The notes: generated by a model not told the origin, from the letters alone. A stretch of DNA of 64,000 bases from Lottiidibacillus patelloidae (GCF_002262935.1 NZ_NPIA01000004.1:124001-188000); one strand, 5' to 3'; positions 1-9,548 are shown, counted from the stretch's first letter. Numbers and translations are program-made.

Positions 1-541
1 TCGTTTTATGAACTGTACCGCGCGGATGGTTTGGTGGTGCATAAATCGAATACAGTTTCAGTGGTGTATGTCCTGTATTAATCAAGTTATGCCAATGTCC
101 AGCAGGGATTATAATGGCAAAGTCATCAGAGACGTTTTTTTGGAAATCTAACTTATCTTTCCTCGCCCCCATCATTACAAGTCCTTGCCCTTCCTCAATT
201 CGTATAAATTGATCGACATTCGGATGCATTTCTAAGCCTATATCATCGCCAGGGTTAATGCTCATTAACGTCACTTGAAATTTCTTTCCTGTCCATAATG
301 CAGTACGGAAAGTTTTGTTTTGCACAGTAGCTTGCTCAATATTCACAACGTATGGTGCCGGACCATAATCTTTCAATGGAATCATAGGGTGCGGATAGTG
401 GGAGCCATGGGCAGGTGGAGTTCCCCAATAAGAATAGGGAGTTTGCGTAGTGTGATATGGTGATTGCATATGCTGCGCCGGATACATAGGTGTGTATTGG
501 TTTGAATGGTAAGGATTTGGATAGTAATAATTATGATACAT
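1..541 (-). CDS. Cupin-domain protein (3' end outside window)
   Basis: Reading the minus strand from ATG at 541 gives 180 codons open to the window edge. The first ~55 residues are rich in Tyr, Pro, His and Gln (starts MYHNYYYPNPYHSNQY), a low-complexity head of the kind seen in spore coat-associated proteins. A cupin barrel follows from about residue 60: motif 1 is recognisable around EMHPNVDQF and motif 2 as PAGHWHNLINTG, so the metal-binding His residues are kept. Cupin_2 proteins of this type are often annotated as mannose-6-phosphate isomerase-like, but the sequence gives no substrate. Coat association is my inference from the composition only. The gene is divergent from the methyltransferase at 655. 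Confidence 0.8.
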   Translation of the reverse strand, partial: MYHNYYYPNPYHSNQYTPMYPAQHMQSPYHTTQTPYSYWGTPPAHGSHYPHPMIPLKDYGPAPYVVNIEQATVQNKTFRTALWTGKKFQVTLMSINPGDDIGLEMHPNVDQFIRIEEGQGLVMMGARKDKLDFQKNVSDDFAIIIPAGHWHNLINTGHTPLKLYSIYAPPNHPRGTVHKT

Positions 542-654
542 AGCTTCATTCCTTTCATTTCGTTATAAGTTTACATATGCTTAAATGGCTTATTAGGTGC
601 TTTTGCGCATGAAATTAAGGAACTATAAAAATAGAAAAAAGGGAGACGACATTG

Positions 655-1251
655 GTGAATCATTGGCATGAACGATTTAAAGATGAAAATTATATTTATG
701 GAACTGAACCGAATGTATTTATTGCAGATATGCATAAGAAGCTACAGCTTTCAGGAAATGCGCTTGCGATTGCTGAGGGGGAAGGGCGTAATGCAGTCTT
801 TTTAGCAGAACAAGGAATGAATGTTACGACATGGGATTACGCACAGTCAGGGCTTGAAAAAACAAAGAAATTAGCAGCGAAAAAAGGCGTAACGATTAAT
901 ACGAAACTCATTGATTTGAGTGAAGCAAACTGGGAAAAAGAACAATGGGATGAGATTATTTGTGTGTTTGGTCATTTCCCGGAAAATCTTCGGAAGAAAA
1001 CATTGAATGGTGTAAAGGAGGCAGTTAAGCCAGGCGGTTATTTTATTACCGAAGTTTATTCCCAATACCAAATTCCCTATAAAAGTGGTGGTCCCAAAGA
1101 TGAAGGACTTTTGTATAAACCAGAAGAATTTTTACAAACATTTTCCGATTGGAAAATTGTCCACTTTTTCATGGGTGAAGTGATGCGTAGTGAAGGTGAA
1201 TCTCATAAAGGCTTATCACATGTAATTCAGTTCGTTGGGCAAAAACGTTAA
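655..1251 (+). CDS. Class I SAM-dependent methyltransferase
   Basis: A 198-residue protein with a Rossmann-type methyltransferase fold. The glycine-rich SAM motif appears as AIAEGEGRNAVFLAEQG at about residues 39-55, followed by the acidic strand-2 region (TTWDYAQSGL) and a post-motif KPGGYFITE strand, like TehB/methyltransf_25 proteins. The methyl acceptor cannot be told. GGGAG at 641-645 fits GTG 655 (9 nt) slightly better than the TTG at 652 (6 nt), so both starts are possible. It is followed by 67 nt before mscL and may be transcribed alone. Confidence 0.85.
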   Translation: MNHWHERFKDENYIYGTEPNVFIADMHKKLQLSGNALAIAEGEGRNAVFLAEQGMNVTTWDYAQSGLEKTKKLAAKKGVTINTKLIDLSEANWEKEQWDEIICVFGHFPENLRKKTLNGVKEAVKPGGYFITEVYSQYQIPYKSGGPKDEGLLYKPEEFLQTFSDWKIVHFFMGEVMRSEGESHKGLSHVIQFVGQKR

Positions 1252-1318
1252 AATTACTCTGCATATACAAGCTATCTTTACATAGGTTTGTAGTAAAAGC
1301 TGATTGTGAGGGTGAAAT

Positions 1319-1759
1319 ATGTGGAGAGAATTTAAACAGTTTGTCGCACGCGGGAATGTCATCGAGTTAGCTATTGCAGTAATCATTGGAGCTGCCTTTA
1401 GTAAAATAGTAGATTCTCTAGTTGAGGATGTCATCATGCCTCTCGTAGGTATTATTGTCGGGGGAATCAATCTCGAAGCGCTTCAATTCCGAGTTGGAGG
1501 GGCTGTTGTTCTTTACGGGAATTTTATTCAAACGATGGTTGACTTCCTACTTATTTCAATAGCAATTTTCGCCGTAATTAAAATACTGAACAAATACCAT
1601 GCAAAAAAAGATGATGAGAAAGCGGAAGAGGAACAAGAAGTTAGTAATATAGAATTGCTTTCTGAGATTAGAGATATTTTAAAGAGAAATGAAGAAAACG
1701 ATCGAAGAAGAGGGAAGCGAGAAGACCCAATCATCCGTTTTAATCGAAAAGTAAAGTAA
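1319..1759 (+). CDS. mscL: Large-conductance mechanosensitive channel MscL
   Basis: A 146-residue membrane channel protein with the family's order: short amphipathic N-terminus (MWREFKQFVARGN), TM1 with the conserved pore-lining VIELAIAVIIGAAFSKIV, a periplasmic-type loop, TM2 (FLLISIAIFAVIKI) and a charged C-terminal helix bundle rich in Glu and Arg. MscL pentamers open under membrane tension and release solutes during osmotic downshock. The length is close to the usual 130-150. It has its own ribosome site (GAGGGTG) ahead of ATG 1319 and is closed by a bidirectional terminator shared with the convergent yaaH-type gene. Confidence 0.97.
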   Translation: MWREFKQFVARGNVIELAIAVIIGAAFSKIVDSLVEDVIMPLVGIIVGGINLEALQFRVGGAVVLYGNFIQTMVDFLLISIAIFAVIKILNKYHAKKDDEKAEEEQEVSNIELLSEIRDILKRNEENDRRRGKREDPIIRFNRKVK

Positions 1760-1770
1760 AAGAAAATAAA

Positions 1771-1817
1771 GAATCCGAGGAATAGCCAATGAATCCAGCT
1801 ACCCCTCGGATCTTTTT
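1771..1817. terminator. Bidirectional terminator mscL / yaaH-like
   Basis: The stem ATCCGAGG (1773-1780) pairs with CCTCGGAT (1804-1811). A T-run follows on the plus strand and an A-rich run precedes it, so it can serve both convergent genes. It lies immediately before the stop codon of the minus-strand gene. Confidence 0.75.
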
Positions 1818-3102
1818 ATTGTTTTACAACATTAAAATTTTCTCTTATTAATAGCCAGTTTTGCGGGAACGGTAATCCAAGTTTCCAATAACTCATTCCT
1901 CGTAACCCGAGCTCTTTCATCAAATCAAATTTGGCTTGGATGGAACGGGCATCTTCAAACCAGACTTTATGTTGTTTTCCTTGAGCATCCCAATAATCGA
2001 AATGAGGTGCTTGGTTTTTATAATCATATTGAATAGCCACACCTTGTTTTAATGCTAGTGCTATTGCTGCTTGCGGACTTAAAGCTTTCGCATATTCACC
2101 ACCAGGTTTATAAGGGAGTGTCCAGTCATAGCCATATAAATTTTGCCCCATTAATATTTTACTTCCCGGCATTTCAGTTAAAGCATATTCTAGCACCTTC
2201 CGAACTGGTCCAATTGGTGACACTGGCATTGGTGGTCCACCACTATAGCCCCATTCGTAAGTCATGATTACGACGAAATCGACAATTGCGCCAATGCCTT
2301 TGTAGTCATGTGCTTCATACCATTCCCCTTTTTGCGTTGCACTCGTTTTCGGGGCTAATGCAGCTGAGAGGAGCCAACCTTCTGCTTTAAATCGTGTTCT
2401 CGCTTTTCGTAAAAACTTTTGATATGCTTCGCGATCGGCTGGTCTAAGGAATTCGAAGTCAAAATGAATATCGCGATAACCTAATCTTTTCGCGGCGGAT
2501 ACAATGTTATTTAATAATTTGTTTTGGATGTTTTCATCGTTTAAAATGACTCTACCGAGTTCATTGCTAAATTGACCTTCTTCAAGGTTGGTGACAACCA
2601 TCATTAACGTGACGTTGTTATTTTGGGCAATATTAAAGTAATCATTAAGAGGAGGTTCTTTTAGTGATCCGTCTCTTTGCACTTCAAAACTGAATGGAGC
2701 TAAGTAAGTTAATTGCGGCGCGGCGTCTCGTGCTGCTTTTTCTAGTTCAGGGCTAACTGTTTCTTCAAAAGATTCAATGTATGCATTAAATTCAGCATTC
2801 ACTTTTGGCTTTGGTGGAATATAGAGCCGCATGCCAATAGAAAGATAGCTTTGAAGCGGAATTCCATTAATTCTCGCAAGTTCCCGATAATCAACCTTAA
2901 ACTTTTTGCCAATTCCATAAAGTGTATCCCCGGGCTGTACCCAATAGAAACTGCCGTAAATCGGAATAACTAACGCCTGACCAACAACTAGGGCACTTGG
3001 GTTTGGTATTTCATTTGCATTTACAATGGCTTGCACAGAAGTGCCATATGCTTGTGAAATTCCCCAAAGTGATTGGCCTGGCTGGATGACATGTATTTGC
3101 AC
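1816..3102 (-). CDS. yaaH: Spore cortex/peptidoglycan hydrolase, LysM-LysM-GH18 (YaaH/SleL type)
   Basis: A 428-residue protein with two LysM repeats in the first ~95 residues (HVIQPGQSLWGISQAYG and YWVQPGDTLYGIGKKF) that bind peptidoglycan, then a GH18 barrel. The catalytic strand is IHFDFEFLRP at about residues 218-227, keeping the DxE acid pair typical of the YaaH/SleL group; SYWKLGLPFPQNW near the end also matches that group. Length equals the B. subtilis YaaH family. These enzymes are N-acetylglucosaminidases acting on cortex fragments during spore germination. There is no signal peptide, as in SleL. Start is GTG 3102 with AGGAGGGG 7 nt upstream. Confidence 0.93.
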   Translation of the reverse strand: MQIHVIQPGQSLWGISQAYGTSVQAIVNANEIPNPSALVVGQALVIPIYGSFYWVQPGDTLYGIGKKFKVDYRELARINGIPLQSYLSIGMRLYIPPKPKVNAEFNAYIESFEETVSPELEKAARDAAPQLTYLAPFSFEVQRDGSLKEPPLNDYFNIAQNNNVTLMMVVTNLEEGQFSNELGRVILNDENIQNKLLNNIVSAAKRLGYRDIHFDFEFLRPADREAYQKFLRKARTRFKAEGWLLSAALAPKTSATQKGEWYEAHDYKGIGAIVDFVVIMTYEWGYSGGPPMPVSPIGPVRKVLEYALTEMPGSKILMGQNLYGYDWTLPYKPGGEYAKALSPQAAIALALKQGVAIQYDYKNQAPHFDYWDAQGKQHKVWFEDARSIQAKFDLMKELGLRGMSYWKLGLPFPQNWLLIRENFNVVKQ

Positions 3103-3218
3103 AGTGTATCCCCTCCTATTCTATTTCCTCTTATCATCGTATTAAGCTATTTCAAAAAACATGCTAAAGGACAAGGTAGAAAAGGATATACTTTAATAAC
3201 TTTGCTTTATTCAAAGGT

Positions 3219-3266
3219 AAAAAACAAAAAATCTGCCCAACTTCGTTTTAAGCTGAAGTGGGCAGA
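3219..3266 (-). terminator. Rho-independent terminator of the beta-propeller gene
   Basis: On the minus strand a 12-13 bp stem (TCTGCCCACTTC against GAAGTTGGGCAGA) with an 11-nt loop is followed by a T-rich tract. It lies just after the stop codon of the gene at 3280-5547. Confidence 0.8.
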
Positions 3267-3279
3267 CAATATCGGTTAC

Positions 3280-5547
3280 TTAATAATTTTGCTTCATTTT
3301 AGGTAAATTTAGTTCGTAAATGACTTTTTCACTTGAAAGATCATAAACCTTCATTTGATCAAATGATAGCGTATATAGAAGGTCCCCAACTGATACCATT
3401 CGTTGGATTGATGAATACCAATCAGAATATCCATAATTATTCTGTGGTTTTTTTTGATGGGTAATTGTATCTTTCAACGTGATCCCTGTTTCAGGAGATA
3501 TTTCGTATAAAAAGGCACCTTCGAATACGAAAGCATGCTCTTCGTAAACGGCATCACCTTTTTGAATTGTTTTTGTTTCATAAAGGTTTGCTGGGAAACC
3601 GAATAAGTTCTTCTCTGGATGTTGGTACAATGCTCGGTGGTTATGATTGACCTCTGAATAGGAACCACCTTGACCGAGTATTTCCACAAATTTTTCAATT
3701 GGATTTGCAGGATCTGTAACATCAAATACTGAAATCTTTAATCCTTTTGGTCGGACAACAGGTTCGTCGCGCCATTCCACTTTTTCTAGTGCGGTATGTT
3801 GACCAAACCCGATGACATGGTTATCATCAAGCGGATGTAAATAATTACTAAAGCCTGGAATCTTCAACTCTCCTAGCACCTTCGGATTCTTCGCATCTTT
3901 AATATCAATAACGAATAAGGGATCAACTTGTTTAAACGTGACCATATAAGCGACATCTTCCATAAAGCGAACACTATAAATACGTTCCCCTTCGGCAAGG
4001 CCTTCTACCTGTCCTAATGGGTTTAAATTTATATCAAATGTATATAAATTGTTTGTAGAAGGATTTTGTTCATCCCAGCTGTTTCCTTTTGTCGTCGCAA
4101 CGCGGAATGTATTGTTTCGTTCATCCATCGCAAATTGATTGATCAACGTTCCATTGACAACCGTTTTCGCACTAAAAGCAATAGTTTCATTTTGAATATG
4201 GAATTGAATAATTTGTGTATCAGCAGGCTCAGCAATTCTTAACATTTTTGTACCGTCTGCACCTTTTGTTTCATTTAAATTGTATTTATGAATGGCAGTA
4301 TAAAGATTATTTTCTGACATGTATATCTGGTTTGATGAACCTAAATAAGCTTTCAAGTTATGTTCTTTGTTCATATCATTTAAGTCGATTGCACTAATTA
4401 GCATAAAACTTTGTTCGTTGCTATCAGGGAAAAAGTGCATGTGACCAAAATCAACTGGTTTTGGATCATCACTAATTGCTGTATCTTTAACAAATGGTCG
4501 TGGGTCAATGGTATCAGATTTCTCATCTTCCATTAAAATATGATATGGCGGATAATTATTAGCAATTAAATATAAGTAGCCATCCATTTTTCTTGAAGCA
4601 GTGAAATTACCTTCCATTGTAAACTCACGGACTTGTTTTGGATCTTCTTTATTAGATATATCATAAAAATAGACGGTTGTTTGTTGGGCGTAATATGGGT
4701 ACATCGAATCAGCGGCGATACGTGTATCACTAGTCTTATTACTTGTCACTTTTTCTCTTATTTGCTGATGTGTTTGCCCAATTGTAATTAATAAATCATC
4801 ATGTAAGAAAATTTCCTGAATGTAAAAACCATCTTTTTTTATAACGCTCTTTACAGTACTCTTTTCACCATTTGTAGATACAATGACGATATCATTATCT
4901 CTCACAAAATAAAGGAAGTTGCCATCTACTTTGATGCGATCTCCTTCATCGATACCTTCTACTTGCACATTCGTTTTCGAAGTAGTTCTAGAGTTACTAG
5001 TGGATGAATCAGCCGATTTAGCTTCTGCACCCGCCATGCCATCCATACTATCTTCCATTTCGACAAAGCCATCACGGTAATATTGCGATTGGTTTTCCAT
5101 TCGTTCTTTTAATAATGTTATTAACTGTTCATGATCTTGAATGTTTGGTAGTTGTGCGACAGCTTGGAATGAATGTGTAAAGTCTGTTGCTAGTGTAGTG
5201 CCTTGAGCAGACGCTACATGTTTTGAAATAATGATGTTGTATTTCTTACCAACTTCCCAACCATCATCAGGTGACTTTAACGTGAGAACAGTATAATCAT
5301 CATTCCACTCAAGTGATACAGTACTCTTTTCACCATCTTCCGTGACGACAGAAACTGTTTCTGTAGTAAATGATTCAGGATTCATTGGTTTTGTAAATTG
5401 GATCTGCCAATCCTTTAAAGTAGGAGCGTAGCTTGTTGCGTATGGGATTTGAACAGCTACATTGGATGTGGAGTTTGTATAGTAGTTATAAATAGAAATG
5501 ACACCTATAAATAAAGCTAGGCCGGTTACCCAAAGTATTTTCTTCAT
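3280..5547 (-). CDS. Secreted beta-propeller protein with N-terminal Ig-like domain
   Basis: A 755-residue exported protein. Residues 1-25 form a hydrophobic signal/anchor (ILWVTGLALFIGVISIY). Residues ~35-130 resemble a bacterial Ig-like (Big_5/SbsA) domain: WQIQFTKPMNPESF and GKKYNIIISKHV. From about residue 195 the conserved entry TNVQVEGIDEGDRIKVDG marks the secreted beta-propeller family (PF09826), and the rest consists of repeating strands. The function of the family is not established; it is expected at the cell surface. It is transcribed alone, with a terminator at 3219-3266. The start ATG has an AAGGTG ribosome site. Confidence 0.85.
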   Translation of the reverse strand: MKKILWVTGLALFIGVISIYNYYTNSTSNVAVQIPYATSYAPTLKDWQIQFTKPMNPESFTTETVSVVTEDGEKSTVSLEWNDDYTVLTLKSPDDGWEVGKKYNIIISKHVASAQGTTLATDFTHSFQAVAQLPNIQDHEQLITLLKERMENQSQYYRDGFVEMEDSMDGMAGAEAKSADSSTSNSRTTSKTNVQVEGIDEGDRIKVDGNFLYFVRDNDIVIVSTNGEKSTVKSVIKKDGFYIQEIFLHDDLLITIGQTHQQIREKVTSNKTSDTRIAADSMYPYYAQQTTVYFYDISNKEDPKQVREFTMEGNFTASRKMDGYLYLIANNYPPYHILMEDEKSDTIDPRPFVKDTAISDDPKPVDFGHMHFFPDSNEQSFMLISAIDLNDMNKEHNLKAYLGSSNQIYMSENNLYTAIHKYNLNETKGADGTKMLRIAEPADTQIIQFHIQNETIAFSAKTVVNGTLINQFAMDERNNTFRVATTKGNSWDEQNPSTNNLYTFDINLNPLGQVEGLAEGERIYSVRFMEDVAYMVTFKQVDPLFVIDIKDAKNPKVLGELKIPGFSNYLHPLDDNHVIGFGQHTALEKVEWRDEPVVRPKGLKISVFDVTDPANPIEKFVEILGQGGSYSEVNHNHRALYQHPEKNLFGFPANLYETKTIQKGDAVYEEHAFVFEGAFLYEISPETGITLKDTITHQKKPQNNYGYSDWYSSIQRMVSVGDLLYTLSFDQMKVYDLSSEKVIYELNLPKMKQNY

Positions 5548-5710
5548 AAAGACACCTTCGTTTCATTAGAGTATTTACTTATTAGACGGTCCAAAATACG
5601 TTTTGTTTCAAAAGTGTTACAAAAATATGCGTGCTCTAGCTCACTATGTATAATAAGAATAGCATGGAAAAAGATAGAATATATAAAACCATCTTTAAAA
5701 AGGAGAATTT

Positions 5711-7183
5711 ATGAAGGAAAACAAAGAACAAGAAATGGGCTGGAAGTTTGATAACAGTTATGCACGCCTTCCACAATCATTTTTTTCGAAAATATCGGTA
5801 AATCCAGTTGCTTCGCCGAGTTTAGTAATTTTAAATAAAACGCTAGCTACTTCATTAGGATTAAACGTTGATTACTTGCAAAGTAAAGAGGCAGTGGAAG
5901 TACTGGCAGGAAATAAAGTTCCACAGGGTGGAGCAGCACTCGCGCAAGCATATGCAGGGCACCAATTTGGTCATATTAATATGTTGGGCGATGGTCGAGC
6001 CCTTCTCCTAGGCGAACAAGTAACACCTGCAGGCAATCGTGTTGATATTCAATTAAAAGGGTCAGGGAGAACGCCTTACTCTCGTGGAGGAGATGGCCGG
6101 GCAACACTTGGGCCAATGCTACGTGAGTATATTATTAGTGAAGCAATGCACGGTTTAGGAATACCAACAACCCGTAGTTTAGCTGTTGTTACAACAGGTG
6201 AGGAAGTAATCCGTGAAAAAGTACTCCCTGGGGCAATTTTAACTAGAGTAGCGGCAAGTCATATTCGCGTCGGAACATTTCAGTATGCAAGAGGTATTGG
6301 TAAAATAGAAGAACTTAAAATCTTGGCAGAATATACGATAAAGCGTCACTATCCAACCATTGAGGATGAGGAAAACCCGTATCTATCTCTCCTTCAAGAA
6401 GTAATTAAAAGACAAGCGCAGTTAATTGCAAAATGGCAACTAGTTGGTTTTATTCACGGTGTTATGAATACTGATAACATGACAATAAGTGGTGAAACGA
6501 TTGACTATGGACCGTGCGCATTTATGGATACATACGATCCTGCAACAGTATTCAGCTCGATTGATCGTGAAGGTCGCTATTCTTACAAAAATCAACCTTA
6601 TATTGGTGGTTGGAATCTAGCAAGGTTTGCTGAAACATTATTGCCACTTTTACATGAAGATGAAGATGAGGCAATTAAGTTAGCACAAGAAGCGATTTCT
6701 AATTTCACCACGTTGTATCACATGAATTGGCAAAAAGGCATGAGAGAAAAATTAGGTTTATTCAATGAAGAAATAGAAGATGAAGCACTGATTGATCAGC
6801 TGCTTGGCATGATGGAGAAATATCATGCAGACTACACGAATACGTTTGTAGCGTTAACGCTTGATAAGGTAAAAGGAACGGATATGTTTGCAAGTGAAGC
6901 ATTTATTTCCTGGAATAAGCGTTGGCAAGAAAGACTAGAGAGACAAGAAGAAACAATAGAGGATGCAAAAGAATTAATGAAAAAAAGTAATCCAGTTGTT
7001 ATTCCTCGCAATCATAAAGTTGAAGAAGCATTAGAAGCAGCAGTGGAAAATAGGGATTACTCCGTTATCGAAAATTTATTAAAAGTATTGGTAAATCCTT
7101 ATGAATACACGTTGGAAAGGGAAGATTATTGCAAACCGGCTGACCCTTCCGCCGGAAATTATCAAACATATTGTGGAACATAA
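5711..7183 (+). CDS. selO: Protein adenylyltransferase SelO (YdiU family)
   Basis: A 490-residue pseudokinase-fold enzyme that transfers AMP from ATP to Ser/Thr/Tyr of target proteins. Diagnostic stretches are [18 protein letters not shown], the glycine/arginine loop [17 protein letters not shown] at ~residues 116-132, and the catalytic/metal region HGVMNTDNM (~250) with DYGPCAFMD (~260), which replaces the kinase HRD and DFG motifs. The C-terminus ends YCGT; eukaryotic SelO carries selenocysteine near this end, so the Cys is the expected bacterial counterpart. Family length is about 480-500. It is monocistronic, with AAAAGGAG ahead of ATG 5711 and a terminator after the stop. Confidence 0.95.
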   Translation: MKENKEQEMGWKFDNSYARLPQSFFSKISVNPVASPSLVILNKTLATSLGLNVDYLQSKEAVEVLAGNKVPQGGAALAQAYAGHQFGHINMLGDGRALLLGEQVTPAGNRVDIQLKGSGRTPYSRGGDGRATLGPMLREYIISEAMHGLGIPTTRSLAVVTTGEEVIREKVLPGAILTRVAASHIRVGTFQYARGIGKIEELKILAEYTIKRHYPTIEDEENPYLSLLQEVIKRQAQLIAKWQLVGFIHGVMNTDNMTISGETIDYGPCAFMDTYDPATVFSSIDREGRYSYKNQPYIGGWNLARFAETLLPLLHEDEDEAIKLAQEAISNFTTLYHMNWQKGMREKLGLFNEEIEDEALIDQLLGMMEKYHADYTNTFVALTLDKVKGTDMFASEAFISWNKRWQERLERQEETIEDAKELMKKSNPVVIPRNHKVEEALEAAVENRDYSVIENLLKVLVNPYEYTLEREDYCKPADPSAGNYQTYCGT

Positions 7184-7190
7184 CTAGTGG

Positions 7191-7215
7191 AGAGCCTGTG
7201 CAAGGCTCTTTTTTA
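7191..7215 (+). terminator. Terminator of selO
   Basis: AGAGCC (7191-7196) pairs with GGCTCT (7204-7209), followed by a T-run, directly after the selO stop codon. Confidence 0.8.
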
Positions 7216-7378
7216 TGTTTTATATTTGTTTGTAAAAAAGAGGAAGTACATAATTCTATTGTATTTCTTTTTTTTATGGTCTAATGAGTATAGAAAAAGA
7301 AGATTATAATTTTGAACCTATCTATAGATGGAAAGTTAGAAAAAAGACATAGATAGCGGTCAAGAGGAGAAAATTTAT

Positions 7379-8377
7379 ATGAATTGTAGCAGTTGTATCG
7401 TAATGGATGTGCTATTTGAAATAAAAATGGAGGGAGAAGCTAATCTTTCTCTCCTAAATGATGTTATCCTCCATTTAAATAGAGAACATGGAATTGTCAA
7501 ATTTGATGATAATATTTTAACGATAAAAGAAGCATCTGTTAGAGAATTTGTTTATTTTTGTAATGACCATATGGAACCTGAAATGGTTTATTTTCGAATT
7601 GACAACGAAGACTGGAAACCTATTAAACAAATTAACGCTGTGATTGACGTCCAATGGATTGACGAAATTATTATTAAAGAATTAGTAACTTGCTATTATC
7701 AACCAATCGTCAATGGTAATGAAGAGATATATGCTTATGAACTTTTAGCTCGTTTTCAACACGAAGACGGTTCAACGTTATATCCAAACGAAGTCTTTGC
7801 AGCGGCAAAAGAGCGAGGTAGGCTTTATGCTTTAGACCGTCTATGTCGAATGAATGCTGTTAAGGCTGCAGCACGTATCGATAAAAAAGCTTTTATCAAT
7901 TTCATCCCAACCTCCATTTATTCACCAGAGCATTGTTTAAAGTCAACAGTTGCATTAGCAAATAAATTAAATGTAGATCCGTCAGAACTTGTTTTTGAAG
8001 TAGTAGAAACGGAAAAAGTAAATGATATAGATCATCTGAAAAAAATATTAGCTTATTATAACGAAAAAGGGTTTAAATACGCGCTTGATGATGTTGGAGA
8101 AGGTTTTAGTACTACGGAAGTATTGGCTGACCTTAAGCCTCACTATATGAAGTTAGATAGGCAATATGTAAACGGAGTCGCAAATGATATAACAAAGCAA
8201 AAAAACGCACTGTCTTTTTTGGAGCACGCTTTAATGAACGGATCTACACCTTTGGCTGAAGGAATCGAAGTGAAAGAAGATTTTGAATGGTTACAAACAA
8301 AAGGATATCAACTTTTTCAAGGTTACTTATTTGGGAAACCATCTCCAACACCGATCAAGCATACGAAAAAAGTGTAA
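7379..8377 (+). CDS. EAL-domain cyclic-di-GMP phosphodiesterase
   Basis: A 332-residue protein with no membrane segment. Residues 1-~95 are an unassigned head that begins MNCSSC. From about residue 100 an EAL domain follows: YELLAR (EAL position, ~residue 119), FINFIPTSIY, the paired acidic EVVETE, DDVGEGFS (canonical DDFGTG), KLDR, AEGIE and QGYLFGKP. The main Mg-binding and catalytic residues (E, N, E, DD, K, E) are all present, so it should hydrolyse c-di-GMP to pGpG. It has AAGAGGAG before ATG 7379. A GEMM-I riboswitch and an HD-GYP gene lie just downstream. Confidence 0.92.
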   Translation: MNCSSCIVMDVLFEIKMEGEANLSLLNDVILHLNREHGIVKFDDNILTIKEASVREFVYFCNDHMEPEMVYFRIDNEDWKPIKQINAVIDVQWIDEIIIKELVTCYYQPIVNGNEEIYAYELLARFQHEDGSTLYPNEVFAAAKERGRLYALDRLCRMNAVKAAARIDKKAFINFIPTSIYSPEHCLKSTVALANKLNVDPSELVFEVVETEKVNDIDHLKKILAYYNEKGFKYALDDVGEGFSTTEVLADLKPHYMKLDRQYVNGVANDITKQKNALSFLEHALMNGSTPLAEGIEVKEDFEWLQTKGYQLFQGYLFGKPSPTPIKHTKKV

Positions 8378-8404
8378 GGCACTCATTGCTCTACACTTTT
8401 TTGT
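8366..8404 (+). terminator. Terminator of the EAL gene
   Basis: AAAAGTGTA (8368-8376) pairs with TACACTTTT (8392-8400), followed by further T residues. The hairpin overlaps the stop codon. Confidence 0.8.
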
Positions 8405-8611
8405 GCAATCAGGGACCATAAATGAGATTCAATTTGACATACAATCTATTAATAACATTCTCTAAATATATATTAGCAATATATATTGGTATTTATCGAC
8501 TAAATATGCCAATATTCGCAAATGAATATATGAAATTATTTAATAAAATAGTAGATTTAGGAAATAAGTAGGTCTATAATAGAATTATAATAGATTGAAT
8601 TAATAGAATAA

Positions 8612-8697
8612 ACTAAAAAAGGGCAACCTATTCGAAAGAATATGGACGCAAAACTAGAGGGGCTTCAGTAGTAATACTATGCCAGCCAGTTGCATCG
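8612..8697 (+). ncRNA. Cyclic-di-GMP-I (GEMM-I) riboswitch aptamer
   Basis: The core is clear. GGGCAACC (8621-8628) begins P1, and GCAAC (8623-8627) pairs with GTTGC (8689-8693). The CC-TATTC-GAAA-GAATA-TGG hairpin is the P2 arm with its GAAA tetraloop, followed by the invariant GGACGCAAA (8644-8652) and a second arm ending CTATGCCAGCC, which carries the tetraloop-receptor-like CTATG. This is the layout of the Vc2-type aptamer. It lies in the leader of the secreted coiled-coil gene at 8764. Ligand choice (c-di-GMP or the cGAMP variants) should be checked at the position-20 nucleotide; the common GGGCAA context points to c-di-GMP. Confidence 0.9.
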
Positions 8698-8730
8698 ATA
8701 CCCTTTCGCAAAAGATGGGGTTATTTTTTT
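8693..8730 (+). promoter_or_regulatory. Probable riboswitch expression platform (terminator-like)
   Basis: CTTT (8703-8706) pairs with AAAG (8711-8714), possibly extended by CATC (8693-8696) with GATG (8714-8717), and is followed by TTATTTTTTT. The CATC strand directly abuts the aptamer P1, so formation could compete with ligand-bound P1. The stem is weak as I read it, and the direction of control cannot be decided by eye. Confidence 0.45.
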
Positions 8731-8763
8731 AGGAATTCAGTATAGTATAGGGGGATTATAAAG

Positions 8764-9459
8764 ATGAAAAAGTTACTTGCATTATTCTTTTCTACAATTT
8801 TAATTTTCACAACATCTAGTCCTATCTTTGCATCTGAGAAAACTAACTATGACGAAGCGTTAGAAAAAATAGAAGAGACAAATCTTAAAATTGATGAGGA
8901 AATTGCAAAAGCAGTAGAAAAATCTGACGAGCTTCAAGCTAAGTATCTTTTAGAACTTCGAGAACTTGAAGAAGGTGAAGAAGTTGTAGAACTGAAAATT
9001 GAAAAAGAGGAAGTTACTGCAGAGTATGTTTCTACTAAAGATCAACAAAAGAAGGAAAAGTTAAAAGAGAAATTAGCTAAAATAGATGAGAAATTAAAAA
9101 AAGAAGAAGATAAAATTGATAAAAAGATTGAAGAGCTTAACACGGAACTAAACGAACTTACAACACAGTTAATGGCGGAAGCTGATGAAGAAGATAAAAA
9201 GAAAATCATAGAAAAAATAGAAAAAATAGAGGAAAAGTTTAATAAGAAATATGAAAAGTCAAAAGAACTTACAGAAAAGTATACAGAAGAGCTTGACAAA
9301 ATAATTTCTGATGTCTTCAATAAAACATTAGAAATGTCGGCTAAAACAATCGAAGAGGCAGCAGAATTAGGTGTTATTGCCGAATGTAGCTGGAAACTAG
9401 TACGTTTTGCTGATCGTGAGGCGTGGATCGATCCTCTCCGTGTTATCGGAATAAAGTAA
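8764..9459 (+). CDS. Secreted charged coiled-coil protein under c-di-GMP riboswitch
   Basis: A 231-residue protein that I do not recognise. Residues 1-23 are a signal peptide (KKLLALFFSTILIFTTSS, cleavage probably at IFA-SEK). Residues ~25-200 are almost pure Glu/Lys/Leu/Ile heptads predicted to form a long coiled coil. The last ~30 residues change character and may be a small conserved tail (ECSWKLVRFADREAWIDP). No LPXTG, LysM or lipobox is visible, so it is probably released or wall-associated. GGGGGATT precedes ATG 8764. The GEMM-I aptamer in its leader means its expression follows c-di-GMP, suggesting a role in surface attachment, biofilm or motility change; the role is inference. Confidence 0.8.
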   Translation: MKKLLALFFSTILIFTTSSPIFASEKTNYDEALEKIEETNLKIDEEIAKAVEKSDELQAKYLLELRELEEGEEVVELKIEKEEVTAEYVSTKDQQKKEKLKEKLAKIDEKLKKEEDKIDKKIEELNTELNELTTQLMAEADEEDKKKIIEKIEKIEEKFNKKYEKSKELTEKYTEELDKIISDVFNKTLEMSAKTIEEAAELGVIAECSWKLVRFADREAWIDPLRVIGIK

Positions 9460-9486
9460 TATTATTTTTAGTCATCATGTTAAATT

Positions 9487-9518
9487 AAAAAAGAGTTCAT
9501 TTTTTCGGACTCTTTTTT
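9487..9518 (+). terminator. Terminator of the coiled-coil gene
   Basis: AAAAAAGAGTTC pairs (one G-U) with GGACTCTTTTTT around a short T-rich loop, ending in a T-run. The next gene begins 30 nt later, so read-through into it is possible. Confidence 0.75.
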
Positions 9519-9548
9519 CCATTTCATGTATTCTTTGAGGTGAATACT

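Noticed and set aside
8420..8600. Possible second (tandem) GEMM aptamer upstream of the first
   Set aside because: Fragments such as GCCAATATTCGCAAATG recall parts of the motif, but no GACGCAAA core or GAAA hairpin is present.
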